The notes beneath the pieces are model-generated. The model was given only the letters and a program-made list of their open reading frames with translations, was not told where the DNA came from and did no database searches. From NCBI RefSeq assembly GCF_016624945.1, contig NZ_JACVUI010000008.1:38720-102719 (forward strand): a stretch of 64,000 bases of DNA. The letters are read 5' to 3'. Both the position numbers and the translations under genes were made by a program. This DNA comes from Acinetobacter sp. S54. Its GTDB lineage: Bacteria; Pseudomonadota; Gammaproteobacteria; Pseudomonadales; Moraxellaceae. This document shows, piece by piece, positions 1 to 9,624 of the stretch; within the stretch, counting starts at the first letter, position 1; the number at the start of each line of letters is the position of its first letter.

Positions 1-363
1 CCATGCCGCGATTAATGGGTCTTCCATCGAAATACTTAAGACTTCACTAATGGAATGCAACAGATTTTCTCCTACGATTCCATAATCAGGCGATTGAATG
101 TTTAAGCTCACATGTTTATGTGCAATCAATTCGACTACAGGTAATAGTACTGATGGATCTTCAATATTTTCAGCGTAAGCCAGAACTGCACCAGCCAGAG
201 CTTGAGCCTGAGCACCGCTACGCTGATGGCCCATATTAAAAGTTTCTTTTAATTCAGGATGATTACCCAACATTCGATTATAAAAATAACCTGTCAATGC
301 AACACCGTTTTCGCGTAATACAGGTACAGTTGCTTTTACGAGATCAATTTGTTGTGGAGTCAT
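1..363 (-). CDS. hmp: Flavohemoglobin (nitric oxide dioxygenase), N-terminal part only
   Basis: The gene runs off the left edge; 121 N-terminal residues are visible, starting MTPQQIDLVKATVPVL. This is the globin domain of the Hmp family, which oxidises NO to nitrate using O2, with an FAD/NAD(P)H reductase half expected beyond the edge. Visible globin landmarks are the distal tyrosine in GYFYNRM, the FNMGHQRSG stretch, and the proximal histidine in IAHKHVSLNIQ. The start at 363 is preceded on the minus strand by AAAGG. The promoter at 401-429 is overlapped by two NsrR-like operators, which fits control by nitrosative stress. The family call is firm; the missing reductase half cannot be checked here. 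Confidence 0.93.
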   Translation of the reverse strand, partial: MTPQQIDLVKATVPVLRENGVALTGYFYNRMLGNHPELKETFNMGHQRSGAQAQALAGAVLAYAENIEDPSVLLPVVELIAHKHVSLNIQSPDYGIVGENLLHSISEVLSISMEDPLIAAW

Positions 364-389
364 GGCTAGACCTTTTATCTGGCTTTTAT

Positions 390-437
390 AAGATGTATTT
401 AAAATACATCTTATAAGGTGTATTTGCAATATATCTT
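390..437 (-). promoter_or_regulatory. hmp promoter with tandem NsrR-like operators
   Basis: Positions 390-412 form a perfect 11-1-11 inverted repeat centred on 401, with arms AAGATGTATTT and AAATACATCTT. Complementarity extends outward to 386-416. A degenerate second copy lies at 415-437, with arms AAGGTGTATTT and CAATATATCTT. The arrangement and arm sequence match the known NsrR operator (AANATGCATTT type). A minus-strand promoter can be placed inside: -35 TTGCAA at 429-424 and -10 TATTTT at 406-401 with a 17 bp spacer. One operator therefore covers -10 and the other -35. Regulator identity is inferred; no nsrR gene is in the window. Confidence 0.75.
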
Positions 438-517
438 TTAATGAAATGCTTAATTTTATTAAGGGATTAATTAGATCGTATTTTCACACTTGATTGGTTT
501 TTTACAAAGAGCGTATT

Positions 518-562
518 AAGCACTGATTTTATATCCCGCTATATGCCATAAAATCAGTGCTT
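518..562 (-). terminator. Terminator-like hairpin after the DUF853 gene
   Basis: A perfect 15 bp inverted repeat has arms at 518-532 (AAGCACTGATTTTAT) and 548-562 around a 15 nt loop. It lies just past the stop of the minus-strand ATPase gene and before the hmp promoter. The U-tract is weak in both directions, so it may instead protect the 3' end or only partly terminate. Confidence 0.5.
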
Positions 563-574
563 TGATAAATTTAT

Positions 575-2125
575 TTATCTTTTCCCAAATAAAGAGCCCA
601 GTAAGCCACGCACGAGTTTCTGTCCTGTTGGGCCGCCTAGCGTTCGTGCTGCACTTTTAGCGAAAGTACCAAGCACATCTTGAGTCAGCTTTTCTCGGTC
701 ACGTTGAGATTTTTCGTCAGCTTTTTGCTGTTCTCGTGCTAAACGTTCTTGTTCTTTGGCTTGCTGTTTGGCAACTGCCTCTTGTTGTTTGGTTTGTTGA
801 TCTGCTTCCGCTTGTGCTTGCTGTTGCTGCGCGCTTTCATTTACCTTACGTTGTAACATTTCATAAGCACTGTCACGATCTACTATGTGTTCATATACTC
901 CAGCCACGATACTGTTTGCCATGAGGGCTTTGCGTTCCTCTGGCATTAAGGGAGTAAATGAAGAGTAAGGTGGCATCACCCAGCCACGTTCCACAATCTG
1001 TGGTGTCCCTTGTTCATCTAGAAAACTAATTAAAGCTTCCCCTACAGCCAGTTCAGTAATGGCTTGATCAACTTTAAATTCTGGATTTGCCCTAAATGTA
1101 TCTGCAGCTGTTTTGACGGCTTTTTGATCTTTGGGAGTGAAAGCACGTAATGCGTGTTGTACGCGATTACCCAATTGACCCAGTACGGTTTCCGGTAAAT
1201 CCAGTGGGTTTTGAGTAATAAAATAAATTCCCACACCTTTGGAACGAATTAAGCGTACCACTTGTTCAATTTTCTGTTGTAAAGCAGGACTGGCATTATC
1301 AAATAACAAATGCGCTTCATCAAAGAAGAATACCAGTTTTGGTTTATCCAGATCACCAACTTCAGGCAGTTGTTCAAATAACTCGGATAGCATCCACAGC
1401 AAAAAGGTAGCGTACAGTTTTGGGGTATTCATGAGTTTATCTGCGGCGAGCAGATTAATATAACCCTGACCATTGCTATCGGTCTGGATAAAATCCAGAA
1501 TATTTAAGCTTGGTTCACCAAAAAATTGTTCACCGCCTTGATCGCCTAACGCCAACAAATTACGTTGAATTGCGCCTAAGCTGGCAGGGGATAAATTACC
1601 ATAATCTGCTTTGAGTTCACTGGCATTGTCACTGACATAACTCAGCATGGCTTTTAAATCTTTAAAATCAACTAATAATAAACCTTGATCATCGGCAATA
1701 CGAAATACCGCAGAAAGTACGCCTTCCTGAGTGTCATTTAAGTTCAACATTTGTGCCAGTAACAATGGCCCAATTTCAGACACCGTGGTGCGAATAGGAT
1801 GGCCTTGCTCACCAAATAAATCCCAAAAAATCGTAGGAGATGCTGCAAAAGCAATGCTATCTATGCCTAGAGATTTTATACGCTCATCAAATTTGGGGCT
1901 ATTGCTACCTGCTTTGGCAATGCTGGACACATCGCCTTTGGCATCTGCTAAAAATACAGGGACACCAATACGGGAAAAGCTTTCTGCCATAACTTTTAAT
2001 GTAACTGTTTTCCCCGTTCCCGTTGCTCCCGCAATCAATCCATGACGGTTGGCAAATTCAGAATGTAAAATAATATCCTGATTGATATCGGTAGTTTTTT
2101 TGGCAATGACAATCGGTGTACCCAT
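575..2125 (-). CDS. HerA-like/DUF853 (YjgR family) ATPase
   Basis: A 516-residue cytoplasmic P-loop NTPase of the DUF853/YjgR family, related to HerA-FtsK ATPases. Walker A is GATGTGKT at residues 33-40. Walker B is [13 protein letters not shown] near residue 265, followed by a sensor-like FITQNP. The C-terminal 80 residues are a Gln/Lys/Glu-rich coiled coil (about 425-490) followed by a glycine-rich tail. Length is normal for the family. The start ATG at 2125 has an AGGA Shine-Dalgarno and lies 21 bp after the stop of the MetC-like gene, so the two are probably cotranscribed. The cellular role of this family is not established, and DNA translocation is only suggested by HerA kinship. Confidence 0.85.
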   Translation of the reverse strand: MGTPIVIAKKTTDINQDIILHSEFANRHGLIAGATGTGKTVTLKVMAESFSRIGVPVFLADAKGDVSSIAKAGSNSPKFDERIKSLGIDSIAFAASPTIFWDLFGEQGHPIRTTVSEIGPLLLAQMLNLNDTQEGVLSAVFRIADDQGLLLVDFKDLKAMLSYVSDNASELKADYGNLSPASLGAIQRNLLALGDQGGEQFFGEPSLNILDFIQTDSNGQGYINLLAADKLMNTPKLYATFLLWMLSELFEQLPEVGDLDKPKLVFFFDEAHLLFDNASPALQQKIEQVVRLIRSKGVGIYFITQNPLDLPETVLGQLGNRVQHALRAFTPKDQKAVKTAADTFRANPEFKVDQAITELAVGEALISFLDEQGTPQIVERGWVMPPYSSFTPLMPEERKALMANSIVAGVYEHIVDRDSAYEMLQRKVNESAQQQQAQAEADQQTKQQEAVAKQQAKEQERLAREQQKADEKSQRDREKLTQDVLGTFAKSAARTLGGPTGQKLVRGLLGSLFGKR

Positions 2126-2146
2126 ATTTTTTTCCTATTCTTATCA

Positions 2147-3340
2147 CTATTCAAGTTGTTGGAGTGCGTTTTGAATATCTTCTATTAAATCTTGAACGGA
2201 TTCCAGCCCTACGCAGAAGCGAACCAGTAAACCCTGTTGTAAATGTGTATTGGCCAAGACACGCATATGCTTTAAATCGTAGAGCATGACCAGACTCACA
2301 GGGCCACCCCAGCTAAAACCAAGCTTAAATAAATTTAGAGCATCACAGAAGCGACGAATTGCACTCATTTCATATTTAGGATCAAAAATAACACTGACTA
2401 ATCCCGCACTCTGTCCATCTAGACATGTCTCCTTCCAATAGGTATGTCCGGGACTATCAGGGTTCATTGGATGCAAAACTTGTACAAATGCAGGTTGTTG
2501 CTTTAGCCATTGCAGTAAAATTTGTGCATTTTCAGCCTGTTGTTGATAACGTAGCCGGATATGTGGCAGGCTACGTATAATCTGGGCGGTATCATCTCCA
2601 GATACGCAAATACCTTGGGTGGCATGCATTTTAAAGAGTTGGTGATGCAATTCTCGATTTCGAGTTATTACGCTGCCCATTAATATATCGCCGCCGCCAC
2701 TTGGGTATTTAGTCAAGGCATGTACAGTGATGTCTACAGCTAATTGTTCATCTGAAAACTCAAATGCATTAAATGCCAGCCCTGCGCCCCATGTATTATC
2801 GAGTGCAGTCAATACGTAGGCTTGTTGGGCTTTTTTCACAAGATTTTTAAGATCAGGAAATTCTAAAGTAACTGAGCCTGCTGCTTCGAGCCAGATCAGT
2901 TTGGTTTTTGTACAAGGTGTAAATGAATCTGCGTCGATCGGATTGTAGACTTTTACTACAATCCCATAACGGAATTGTAGATTTTTTAAATGTTCCATGT
3001 TTGGCCCGTAAATATTGTCGGGAATCCAAACTTCATCGCCTTGACTTAAAAAAGTCGAATTGACCAGATTAATAGCAGATAAACCACTTGGTGCAAGTAA
3101 GCAATACTCTCCGCCTTCAAGCTGCGCTAGTTGATCTCCCAGAGTATAAGTAGTGGGAGTACCATGTGTGCCGTAGCTATAATCATAGACATCTGTCCAA
3201 TGTCGATCAAAAAGGTGCGCAGTTGATTGAAAAATGATGGTCGATGCACGAAACAGGGGAGGTTGAATAGTATGAATATATTGAGCTGCCTTTCTTGGGG
3301 CGTGGATTAAACGAGTTTGTGAACTTTTTTTTGCTGTCAT
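2147..3340 (-). CDS. metC: Cystathionine beta-lyase-like PLP enzyme
   Basis: A 397-residue member of the Cys/Met metabolism PLP-dependent family. MetC cleaves cystathionine to homocysteine, pyruvate and ammonia. The PLP-binding lysine is K211 in ALTKYPSGGGDILMGS. The upstream DNTWGAGLAF (about 181-190) supplies the PLP-ring aspartate. SWGGPVSLV near residue 340 matches the C-terminal substrate-binding loop of MetC proteins. Overall alignment is best with E. coli-type MetC rather than MetB or MetZ, but substrate preference is inferred. It is the first gene of a probable two-gene minus-strand unit with the DUF853 ATPase, and is divergent from the glutamine amidotransferase. Confidence 0.8.
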   Translation of the reverse strand: MTAKKSSQTRLIHAPRKAAQYIHTIQPPLFRASTIIFQSTAHLFDRHWTDVYDYSYGTHGTPTTYTLGDQLAQLEGGEYCLLAPSGLSAINLVNSTFLSQGDEVWIPDNIYGPNMEHLKNLQFRYGIVVKVYNPIDADSFTPCTKTKLIWLEAAGSVTLEFPDLKNLVKKAQQAYVLTALDNTWGAGLAFNAFEFSDEQLAVDITVHALTKYPSGGGDILMGSVITRNRELHHQLFKMHATQGICVSGDDTAQIIRSLPHIRLRYQQQAENAQILLQWLKQQPAFVQVLHPMNPDSPGHTYWKETCLDGQSAGLVSVIFDPKYEMSAIRRFCDALNLFKLGFSWGGPVSLVMLYDLKHMRVLANTHLQQGLLVRFCVGLESVQDLIEDIQNALQQLE

Positions 3341-3509
3341 GGTGTTTTCATTTGTTTGCTTTGAGTCTAGATTAAAAAAAATAAATCTTTTCTGCTAGTT
3401 TTAAGCTCATATTTGTGAGTATTTCTTTACAGGCGCTTATGTCGTTTAAAGTTGGCTTCATTTTTGCTATGACTTAACTAATACCAACAACAATATAGGT
3501 TCTAAGTGC

Positions 3510-4241
3510 ATGAAGCCGCATTTAAAAGTGCATTATTTTCAGCATATTGCTGGTGAAGGGTTCGGAAGTTGTTATGATTTTTTGAAAACACATCAGGCAA
3601 AAATTACTGCAACTGAGTTTTTTGCATTACCGCTTGATTTACCCCTTGAAATCGAGGCATTACCTCGTATTGAGGATGTTGATTTGCTCATCATTATGGG
3701 GGGTGCAATGAGTGTTAATGACGAAGCCAACTTTCCGTGGCTGAAAATTGAAAAACGCTGGATTCGCCGTTATCTGGCTGCTGGCAAGCCTGCGATAGGG
3801 TTGTGTTTGGGTGGTCAACTTATCGCCAATGCATTAGGTGCAGCAGTCAGCCGTAACCCTTTTCAGGAATTGGGCTGGACAACTGTACATCGTGTACCAC
3901 AATTTTCAGCACAATGTTTTCCCTTGCCGCCGTCTTTTAATGTAATGCAATGGCATAGTGAAACTTTTGAAATTCCGAAAGGAGCTATTCATCTGGCTGA
4001 AAATGCGGTGTGCCGTAATCAAATGTATCAGATTGGTCAGAATGTTCTGGGTTTTCAGTTTCATCCAGAAATCACACCTAAAACGCTGGAGCTGTTTTTA
4101 GAAAATGATGATGAAGTTGTCACATTCCAAGGAGAATATGTTCAGTCACCGTATCAACTTAAGAAATCAAGTAAGTCAAATTTTATAGAAGGAAACCAAT
4201 TACTCAATCAGGCCATTGAATATGTAATGAAAGCATCATAA
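3510..4241 (+). CDS. Class I glutamine amidotransferase-like protein
   Basis: A 243-residue stand-alone GATase1 domain of the GMP-synthase-like type. The nucleophile elbow is GLCLGGQ with C99. The His-Glu pair is H185 and E187 in GFQFHPEIT, so the catalytic triad is complete. The oxyanion strand is LLIIMGGAMSV (59-69). No synthetase domain is fused or adjacent, so the acceptor of the ammonia is unknown. Stand-alone relatives act on gamma-glutamyl compounds, but that is only a family-level possibility here. It lies between the divergent MetC-like gene and the S10 promoter and appears to be a single-gene unit. Confidence 0.85.
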   Translation: MKPHLKVHYFQHIAGEGFGSCYDFLKTHQAKITATEFFALPLDLPLEIEALPRIEDVDLLIIMGGAMSVNDEANFPWLKIEKRWIRRYLAAGKPAIGLCLGGQLIANALGAAVSRNPFQELGWTTVHRVPQFSAQCFPLPPSFNVMQWHSETFEIPKGAIHLAENAVCRNQMYQIGQNVLGFQFHPEITPKTLELFLENDDEVVTFQGEYVQSPYQLKKSSKSNFIEGNQLLNQAIEYVMKAS

Positions 4242-4306
4242 TCAGATGAAGATAAACAATATCAAGAATAAAACATCGCTATTTTACGATTAAGTAACAA
4301 ATAGAA

Positions 4307-4335
4307 TTGCATAAGAGTTAGACAGTCGCTATAAT
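4307..4335 (+). promoter_or_regulatory. S10 operon sigma70 promoter
   Basis: TTGCAT at 4307-4312 and a perfect TATAAT at 4330-4335 are separated by 17 bp. The following bases are GGGCGACCC, a GC-rich discriminator of the kind linked to stringent control. Predicted transcription starts near 4342, giving a leader of about 160 nt before rpsJ. Confidence 0.85.
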
Positions 4336-4339
4336 GGGC

Positions 4340-4490
4340 GACCCTCAAATTGTGAGGTCATTTACTGCAAAGAAAGTAGTAAATGCATGACAGTCGCGGC
4401 ATCGATCGTGACCTTAGTGATTTTCACTGCCTTTGACACTTACCAATAGGTGAGGTGCGTCAAGGGTGATTCTTTATATATTTTGGCTTG
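4340..4490 (+). promoter_or_regulatory. Structured S10 leader, possible L4-responsive attenuator
   Basis: At least three hairpins can be drawn: CCTCA/TGAGG at 4343-4357; CATTTACT/AGTAAATG at 4359-4385; and a longer one at 4433-4463 pairing TTGAC with GTCAA and CTTACC with GGTGAG. The last is followed by a U-rich run at about 4470-4484. In E. coli, ribosomal protein L4 represses this operon through leader hairpins that cause attenuation. The layout here is compatible, but L4 control in this organism is inferred. Confidence 0.5.
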
Positions 4491-4502
4491 GAGTTTACTG
4501 GT

Positions 4503-4814
4503 ATGTCTAACCAGAGAATCCGTATCCGTCTTAAGTCTTTTGATCATCGTCTGATTGATCAATCTTCTCAAGAGATCGTAGAAACCGCTAAGCGTACTGG
4601 CGCACAAGTGTGTGGTCCAATCCCGATGCCTACTCGCATCGAACGCTTCAACGTTCTTACTTCACCGCACGTGAACAAAGATGCGCGTGATCAGTACGAA
4701 ATCCGCACCTACAAACGTTTGATCGATATCGTTCAACCAACAGATAAAACTGTTGATGCATTGATGAAATTGGATCTTGCAGCTGGTGTTGATGTTCAGA
4801 TCGCATTGGGTTAA
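4503..4814 (+). CDS. rpsJ: 30S ribosomal protein S10
   Basis: First gene of the S10 operon, 103 residues from ATG 4503 ([15 protein letters not shown]). An upstream in-frame TTG at 4488 would add five residues, but it overlaps the Shine-Dalgarno GGAG at 4490-4493, so ATG 4503 is preferred. S10 sits in the 30S head and also acts as NusE in transcription antitermination with NusB. The S10 signature [19 protein letters not shown] is intact. Normal length. Confidence 0.97.
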   Translation: MSNQRIRIRLKSFDHRLIDQSSQEIVETAKRTGAQVCGPIPMPTRIERFNVLTSPHVNKDARDQYEIRTYKRLIDIVQPTDKTVDALMKLDLAAGVDVQIALG

Positions 4815-4873
4815 GGCTTTCGGGTTAATTAGTGCCTGGCATTAATTAAGCTGCTTTTTTAGAGGTTACACAC

Positions 4874-5512
4874 ATGGCTATTGGTTTAGTCGGCCGCAAG
4901 TGCGGTATGACCCGTATCTTTACAGATGCCGGCGTCTCTGTGCCTGTTACAGTGATTGAGGTTGATCCTAACCGTATCACTCAAATTAAAACGCTTGAAA
5001 CTGATGGTTATCAAGCTGTTCAAGTTACTACTGGCGAACGTCGTGAATCTCGCGTAACCAATGCACAGAAAGGTCACTTTGCGAAAGCGGGTGTTGCTGC
5101 TGGTCGTTTGGTTAAAGAGTTTCGCGTTACTGAAGCTGAGCTTGAAGGTCGTGAAGTTGGCGGTAATATTGGTGTTGATTTGTTCACAGTTGGTCAAGTT
5201 GTTGACGTAACTGGTCAATCAAAAGGTAAAGGTTTCCAAGGCGGTGTTAAGCGTTGGAACTTCCGTACCCAAGATGCTACTCACGGTAACTCAGTTTCTC
5301 ACCGTGTTTTAGGTTCTACAGGTCAAAACCAAACTCCTGGACGCGTGTTCAAAGGCAAGAAAATGGCCGGTCACCTAGGTGATGAGCGCGTAACAGTACA
5401 AGGTCTTGAAATTGTATCTATCGACGCAGAACGTTCTGTTCTTGTTGTTAAAGGTGCGATTCCTGGTGCTACTGGTGGCGACGTAATCGTTCGTCCTACG
5501 ATCAAGGCCTGA
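4874..5512 (+). CDS. rplC: 50S ribosomal protein L3
   Basis: 212 residues. L3 is an early-assembly 23S rRNA binder near the peptidyl transferase centre. The loop [18 protein letters not shown] carries the glutamine that PrmB methylates in E. coli, and the [11 protein letters not shown] signature precedes it. It starts 59 bp after rpsJ in the same operon. Normal length, no anomalies. Confidence 0.97.
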   Translation: MAIGLVGRKCGMTRIFTDAGVSVPVTVIEVDPNRITQIKTLETDGYQAVQVTTGERRESRVTNAQKGHFAKAGVAAGRLVKEFRVTEAELEGREVGGNIGVDLFTVGQVVDVTGQSKGKGFQGGVKRWNFRTQDATHGNSVSHRVLGSTGQNQTPGRVFKGKKMAGHLGDERVTVQGLEIVSIDAERSVLVVKGAIPGATGGDVIVRPTIKA

Positions 5513-5523
5513 GGGGAAATAAC

Positions 5524-6126
5524 GTGAATTTAAAAACTGTTTCCGGCTCTGCTGTTGAGTTGTCTGAAGTTGCTTTTGGACGTGAATTTAATGAAGCGCT
5601 TGTACATCAGGTGGTTACAGCTTATTTAGCTGGTGGTCGTCAAGGTACTCGTGCTCAAAAGTCACGTGCTGAAGTGTCTGGTGGTGGTAAAAAACCATTC
5701 CGTCAAAAAGGTACTGGTCGCGCTCGTGCTGGTTCTATTCGTAGCCCAATCTGGGTTGGCGGTGGTAAAACATTTGCTGCTCGTCCACAAGACTGGTCTC
5801 AAAAAGTTAACCGCAAAATGTACCGCGGTGCAATGCAATGTATCCTAGCTGAACTTGTTCGTCAGGATCGTCTTGTATTGGTTGAAGAGTTCGCTGTTGC
5901 AGCTCCTAAAACTAAAGAATTGCTTGCAAAACTTAACGACTTGAATGCAGCTCGTGCACTTATCGTGACTGATGCTGTAGATGAGAACTTATATCTTGCT
6001 GCACGTAACCTTCCACATGTTGATGTGGTTGATGCTGCTGCAATCGATCCTGTTAGCTTGATCGCGTTTGATAAAGTTGTCATGTCTGTAGCTGCTGCTA
6101 AGAAAATTGAGGTAGAACTCGGATGA
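5524..6126 (+). CDS. rplD: 50S ribosomal protein L4, GTG start
   Basis: 200 residues, beginning with GTG at 5524 after a GAGGGGAAATAAC Shine-Dalgarno region. The extended loop (about residues 40-80: [20 protein letters not shown], continuing into GRARAGS) reaches the exit tunnel in known ribosomes. In E. coli, L4 is the autoregulator of the S10 operon, which is relevant to the structured leader at 4340-4490. Its stop overlaps the rplW start in ATGA, indicating translational coupling. Confidence 0.97.
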   Translation: MNLKTVSGSAVELSEVAFGREFNEALVHQVVTAYLAGGRQGTRAQKSRAEVSGGGKKPFRQKGTGRARAGSIRSPIWVGGGKTFAARPQDWSQKVNRKMYRGAMQCILAELVRQDRLVLVEEFAVAAPKTKELLAKLNDLNAARALIVTDAVDENLYLAARNLPHVDVVDAAAIDPVSLIAFDKVVMSVAAAKKIEVELG

Positions 6127-6443
6127 ACAACGAACGTATCTATCAAGTCCTAAGAGGACCGGTCTTCTCAGAAAAGGCACAAGTTTTAGGTGATACTGCT
6201 GGTGTTCAAGTATTTAAAGTTGATTTAAATGCAACAAAACTTGAAATCAAAAAAGCAGTAGAACAACTATTTGGTGTAGAAGTTGTTAAAGTTAACACAA
6301 CTATTACTAAAGGTAAGACTAAGCGCTTTGGTAAAACATTAGGACGTCGTTCTGATGTTAAAAAAGCATACGTCACCCTGAAAGCTGGCCAAGATGTTGA
6401 AATGGCTGACTTGGGCGATACCGCTGAAAGCGCAGCGGAATAA
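6123..6443 (+). CDS. rplW: 50S ribosomal protein L23
   Basis: 106 residues, overlapping rplD by 4 bp (ATGA). L23 lies at the tunnel exit and is the docking site for trigger factor and SRP. The VFSEKA and [16 protein letters not shown] segments are typical. The C-terminal acidic tail (about 95-106, [13 protein letters not shown]) is a little longer than the E. coli form. Confidence 0.96.
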   Translation: MNNERIYQVLRGPVFSEKAQVLGDTAGVQVFKVDLNATKLEIKKAVEQLFGVEVVKVNTTITKGKTKRFGKTLGRRSDVKKAYVTLKAGQDVEMADLGDTAESAAE

Positions 6444-6454
6444 GGACGAAAATT

Positions 6455-7279
6455 ATGCCGATTCAAAAATGTAAGCCAACGTCTCCAGGACGTCGCTTTG
6501 TAGAGAAAGTGGTTCATGACCATCTTCACAAAGGCGCGCCTTATGCACCGTTGGTTGAAGCTAAAAAACGTACTGGTGGTCGTAATAACAACGGTCACAT
6601 TACAACTCGTCACGTTGGTGGTGGACATAAGCAAAACTACCGTATCGTTGACTTTAAACGTAACAAAGATGGTGTTCCTGCAACTGTAGAACGCATTGAA
6701 TACGATCCTAACCGTACAGCGCATATTGCTTTGTTAAAGTATGCTGATGGTGAGCGTCGTTATATCATCGCGCCTAAGGGTTTGCGTGCGGGTGATAAAG
6801 TTCAGTCTGGTAACGATGCTCCAATTCGTCCAGGTAACTGCTTGCCACTTCGTAATATGCCTATCGGTTCTACACTACACAATATTGAACTAAAAATCGG
6901 TAAAGGTGCTCAAATTGCACGTTCTGCTGGTACTTCAGTTCAGTTGTTGGGTCGTGATGGTTCTTATGCGATCATTCGTCTGCGTTCAGGCGAAATGCGT
7001 AAAGTACACGTTGAATGCCGTGCTGTAATTGGTGAAGTTTCTAACCAAGAAAGCAACCTTCGTTCATTGGGTAAAGCTGGTGCAGCGCGCTGGCGTGGTG
7101 TTCGTCCTACCGTTCGTGGTATGGCGATGAACCCAGTTGACCATCCACACGGTGGTGGTGAAGGGCGTAACAAAGGTATCCAACCTGTAAGCCCATGGGG
7201 TCAAAAAGCGAAAGGGTACAAGACTCGTACCAATAAGCGTACGACTAAGATGATTATTCGCGATCGTCGCGTCAAGTAA
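6455..7279 (+). CDS. rplB: 50S ribosomal protein L2
   Basis: 274 residues, the usual length. L2 is needed for subunit association and peptidyl transferase activity. The conserved C-terminal motif [17 protein letters not shown] (about 226-242), with its functionally important histidine, is intact. It starts 11 bp after rplW and is followed 13 bp later by rpsS. Confidence 0.97.
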   Translation: MPIQKCKPTSPGRRFVEKVVHDHLHKGAPYAPLVEAKKRTGGRNNNGHITTRHVGGGHKQNYRIVDFKRNKDGVPATVERIEYDPNRTAHIALLKYADGERRYIIAPKGLRAGDKVQSGNDAPIRPGNCLPLRNMPIGSTLHNIELKIGKGAQIARSAGTSVQLLGRDGSYAIIRLRSGEMRKVHVECRAVIGEVSNQESNLRSLGKAGAARWRGVRPTVRGMAMNPVDHPHGGGEGRNKGIQPVSPWGQKAKGYKTRTNKRTTKMIIRDRRVK

Positions 7280-7292
7280 AGGAATCTGACTA

Positions 7293-7568
7293 ATGCCTCG
7301 TTCATTAAAAAAAGGTCCATTCGTCGACGCGCATTTGTTCGCTAAGGTTGAAGCTGCTGTTGCTGCTAACAACCGTAAGCCGATCAAAACTTGGTCTCGT
7401 CGCTCAATGATCCTTCCGGATTTTGTTGGTTTAACAATTTCTGTTCACAATGGTCGTAACCATGTTCCAGTAATCATTACTGAGCATATGGTTGGTCATA
7501 AACTCGGTGAATTCGCGCCAACTCGTACCTATCGTGGTCACGGTGTTGATAAGAAATCTAAACGTTAA
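7293..7568 (+). CDS. rpsS: 30S ribosomal protein S19
   Basis: 91 residues. S19 binds the 30S head with S13 near the A-site finger. The [11 protein letters not shown] start and the [16 protein letters not shown] signature are present. Its TAA overlaps an out-of-use ATG at 7568, and the preferred rplV start is 8 bp downstream. Confidence 0.97.
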   Translation: MPRSLKKGPFVDAHLFAKVEAAVAANNRKPIKTWSRRSMILPDFVGLTISVHNGRNHVPVIITEHMVGHKLGEFAPTRTYRGHGVDKKSKR

Positions 7569-7576
7569 TGGGTGTC

Positions 7577-7909
7577 ATGATGGAAGTAACTGCTAAATTA
7601 CGCGGTGCCGCTATCTCGGCACAAAAAGCACGTTTGGTTGCAGACCTAATCCGTGGCAAATCTGTTGCTCACGCGCTTAATATCTTGAACTTCAGCAATA
7701 AAAAAGCTGCAGTTTTGGTAAAAAAAGCTTTGGAATCTGCAATTGCAAATGCTGAACACAATAACAGTTTAGATGTGGACGACCTTAAAGTTTCTACGAT
7801 TTACGTTGATGAAGGCATTAGCCTTAAACGTATTATGCCACGTGCCAAAGGCCGTGCAGATCGTATTACTAAGCGTACTTGTCACATCACCGTTAAGGTA
7901 GGGGTTTGA
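7577..7909 (+). CDS. rplV: 50S ribosomal protein L22
   Basis: 110 residues from ATG 7577 ([20 protein letters not shown]). The open frame reaches back to ATG 7568, overlapping the rpsS stop, but the GGGTG at 7570-7574 is better spaced for 7577 or 7580, and homologues begin near MEV. The tunnel-lining beta-hairpin [13 protein letters not shown], where macrolide-resistance changes occur in other bacteria, is intact. Confidence 0.95.
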   Translation: MMEVTAKLRGAAISAQKARLVADLIRGKSVAHALNILNFSNKKAAVLVKKALESAIANAEHNNSLDVDDLKVSTIYVDEGISLKRIMPRAKGRADRITKRTCHITVKVGV

Positions 7910-7910
7910 T

Positions 7911-8666
7911 ATGGGTCAGAAGGTTCATCCAATCGGTATCCGCCTAGGTGTTGTGAAACGTCATAACGCTAACTGGTATGCGAGTCCGAAACAATACGCT
8001 GAATATTTGCTTAAAGATCTTCAAGTTCGTGAGTTTTTAACTAAAAAACTTAAAAGCGCGATGGTGAGCAATATTCTTATCGAACGTCCGACAGGTGCTG
8101 CTAAAGTAACAATTAGTACTGCTCGTCCTGGTATCGTTATCGGTAAAAAAGGCGAAGACATTGAAAAATTACAGCGCGAACTTACCAATATTATGGGTGT
8201 TCCTGCGCAAGTAAGTATCAACGAAATCGATCGCCCAGACTTGGATGCGCGTCTAGTTGCTGAAGCAATTGCTTCTCAATTGGAAAAACGTGTCATGTTC
8301 CGTCGTGCTATGAAGCGTGCGGTTCAAAACACGATGCGTGCTGGTGCTAAAGGTATCAAAGTTGAAGTTTCAGGCCGTTTAGGTGGTGCAGAGATTGCAC
8401 GTACTGAGTGGTATCGTGAAGGTCGTGTACCTTTGCATACGCTTCGTGCGGACATCGATTATGCTACTATGCGTGCAGAAACAACTTACGGTACGATTGG
8501 TGTTAAAGTCTGGATTTTCCGTGGTGAGATTTTGGGTGGCATGAAACAAGTCATGAATCCTGCTCCTGCTGAAGATCGTCCAGCTAAACGCGGTCGTGGT
8601 CGTGGTGAGGGTCAAGAACAGCGTCGTGGACGTCGTAATGACCGTGCTGCTGACAAGGGAGAATAA
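7911..8666 (+). CDS. rpsC: 30S ribosomal protein S3 with Arg/Gly-rich tail
   Basis: 251 residues. The N-terminal KH domain contains [14 protein letters not shown] (about 68-81), and the C-terminal S3 domain contains the [21 protein letters not shown] signature. S3 lies at the mRNA entry channel. The last 40 residues (from about 212) are a basic Arg/Gly-rich tail ([17 protein letters not shown]), longer than the E. coli C-terminus. It starts one base after the rplV stop. Confidence 0.97.
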   Translation: MGQKVHPIGIRLGVVKRHNANWYASPKQYAEYLLKDLQVREFLTKKLKSAMVSNILIERPTGAAKVTISTARPGIVIGKKGEDIEKLQRELTNIMGVPAQVSINEIDRPDLDARLVAEAIASQLEKRVMFRRAMKRAVQNTMRAGAKGIKVEVSGRLGGAEIARTEWYREGRVPLHTLRADIDYATMRAETTYGTIGVKVWIFRGEILGGMKQVMNPAPAEDRPAKRGRGRGEGQEQRRGRRNDRAADKGE

Positions 8667-8669
8667 TCC

Positions 8670-9083
8670 ATGTTGCAACCTAAACGTACCAAATTCCGTA
8701 AAATGCACAAAGGCCGTAACACTGGTCTAGCGCATCGTGGTAGTACAGTATCATTTGGTTCGATTGCGATTAAAGCGACTGAACGTGGTCGTATGACTGC
8801 GCGTCAGATTGAAGCTGCGCGTCGTACTATTAGCCGTCGTATTAAGCGTGGTGGTAAAATCTTCATCCGCGTATTCCCGGACAAACCAATTACCGAAAAA
8901 CCATTAGAAGTTCGTATGGGTAACGGTAAAGGTAATGTGGAATACTGGGTTTGTGAGATCAAACCAGGTAAGATCCTGTACGAAATTGAAGGTGTGAACG
9001 ATGAGTTGGCAACTGAAGCGTTTAAGCTTGCTGCTGCTAAACTTCCGTTTAAAACCACTATCGTGACTCGGACGGTAATGTAA
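8670..9083 (+). CDS. rplP: 50S ribosomal protein L16
   Basis: 137 residues. L16 organises the A-site tRNA elbow region. The [16 protein letters not shown] start and the [22 protein letters not shown] signature are intact; in E. coli an arginine in this region is hydroxylated by YcfD. Its stop overlaps the rpmC start in TAATG. Confidence 0.97.
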   Translation: MLQPKRTKFRKMHKGRNTGLAHRGSTVSFGSIAIKATERGRMTARQIEAARRTISRRIKRGGKIFIRVFPDKPITEKPLEVRMGNGKGNVEYWVCEIKPGKILYEIEGVNDELATEAFKLAAAKLPFKTTIVTRTVM

Positions 9084-9280
9084 TGAAAACTAAAGATCTA
9101 CGTGAAAAATCGGTAGAAGAGTTGAAAGCGTTGCTTGATGAGCAACAGCTTAACCAATTCCGTCTTCGTATGGCGAAAGCGACTGGTCAATTGGGTAAAT
9201 CGCACGAAGTGCAAATTGCTCGTAAAACTATCGCTCGTATCAAGACACTCCTTACCGAAAAACAGGGGAACGGACAATGA
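9083..9280 (+). CDS. rpmC: 50S ribosomal protein L29
   Basis: 65 residues, mostly helical ([18 protein letters not shown]). L29 lies beside L23 at the tunnel exit. It overlaps rplP by one base at its start, and its end overlaps the rpsQ start by 4 bp (ATGA), so three genes here are translationally coupled. Confidence 0.95.
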
Positions 9281-9534
9281 GTGAAAAAACAGTCCGCACG
9301 TTAACCGGCAAAGTCGTAAGCGACAAAATGGATAAGTCTATTGTTGTTCTTATTGAACGCCGCGTTCAACACCCGTTGTATGGCAAATCAATCCGCCGTT
9401 CAACTAAATTACACGCTCACGATGAAAACAACGTTGCTAAACTTGGCGACCTAGTGACCATCAAAGAAAGCCGCCCAATTTCTAAAACTAAAGCTTGGAC
9501 TTTAGTGGAAGTAGTTGAAGTAGCTGCTGAGTAA
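9277..9534 (+). CDS. rpsQ: 30S ribosomal protein S17
   Basis: 85 residues, an OB-fold primary 16S rRNA binder. The motif [16 protein letters not shown] matches the S17 signature. Last gene of the S10 unit. It is followed by a 90 bp gap with a promoter candidate and a hairpin before rplN. Confidence 0.96.
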
Positions 9535-9545
9535 TTACGTTCTTG

Positions 9546-9590
9546 TTGCATCATCGGTCAATTTCGAGTACTCTTTGAGCCTTTCGAAAT
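9546..9590 (+). promoter_or_regulatory. Candidate internal spc promoter and hairpin between rpsQ and rplN
   Basis: TTGCAT at 9546-9551 is followed 17 bp later by TACTCT at 9569-9574, a weak -10. The -35 is identical to that of the S10 promoter. The same segment can form a stem in which AATTTCGA at about 9560-9567 pairs with TCGAAATT, with GGTC/GACC extending the stem across a bulge. In E. coli the spc operon starts at rplN. Whether this acts as promoter, partial terminator or processing site cannot be decided from sequence. Confidence 0.4.
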
Positions 9591-9624
9591 TGCGACCGGT
9601 GTTGCTCGGTTTTGGAGTAGGGCA

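Noticed and set aside
518..562. Mobile element end or attachment site
   Set aside because: An isolated inverted repeat without target duplication or transposase; its position after a stop codon fits a terminator.
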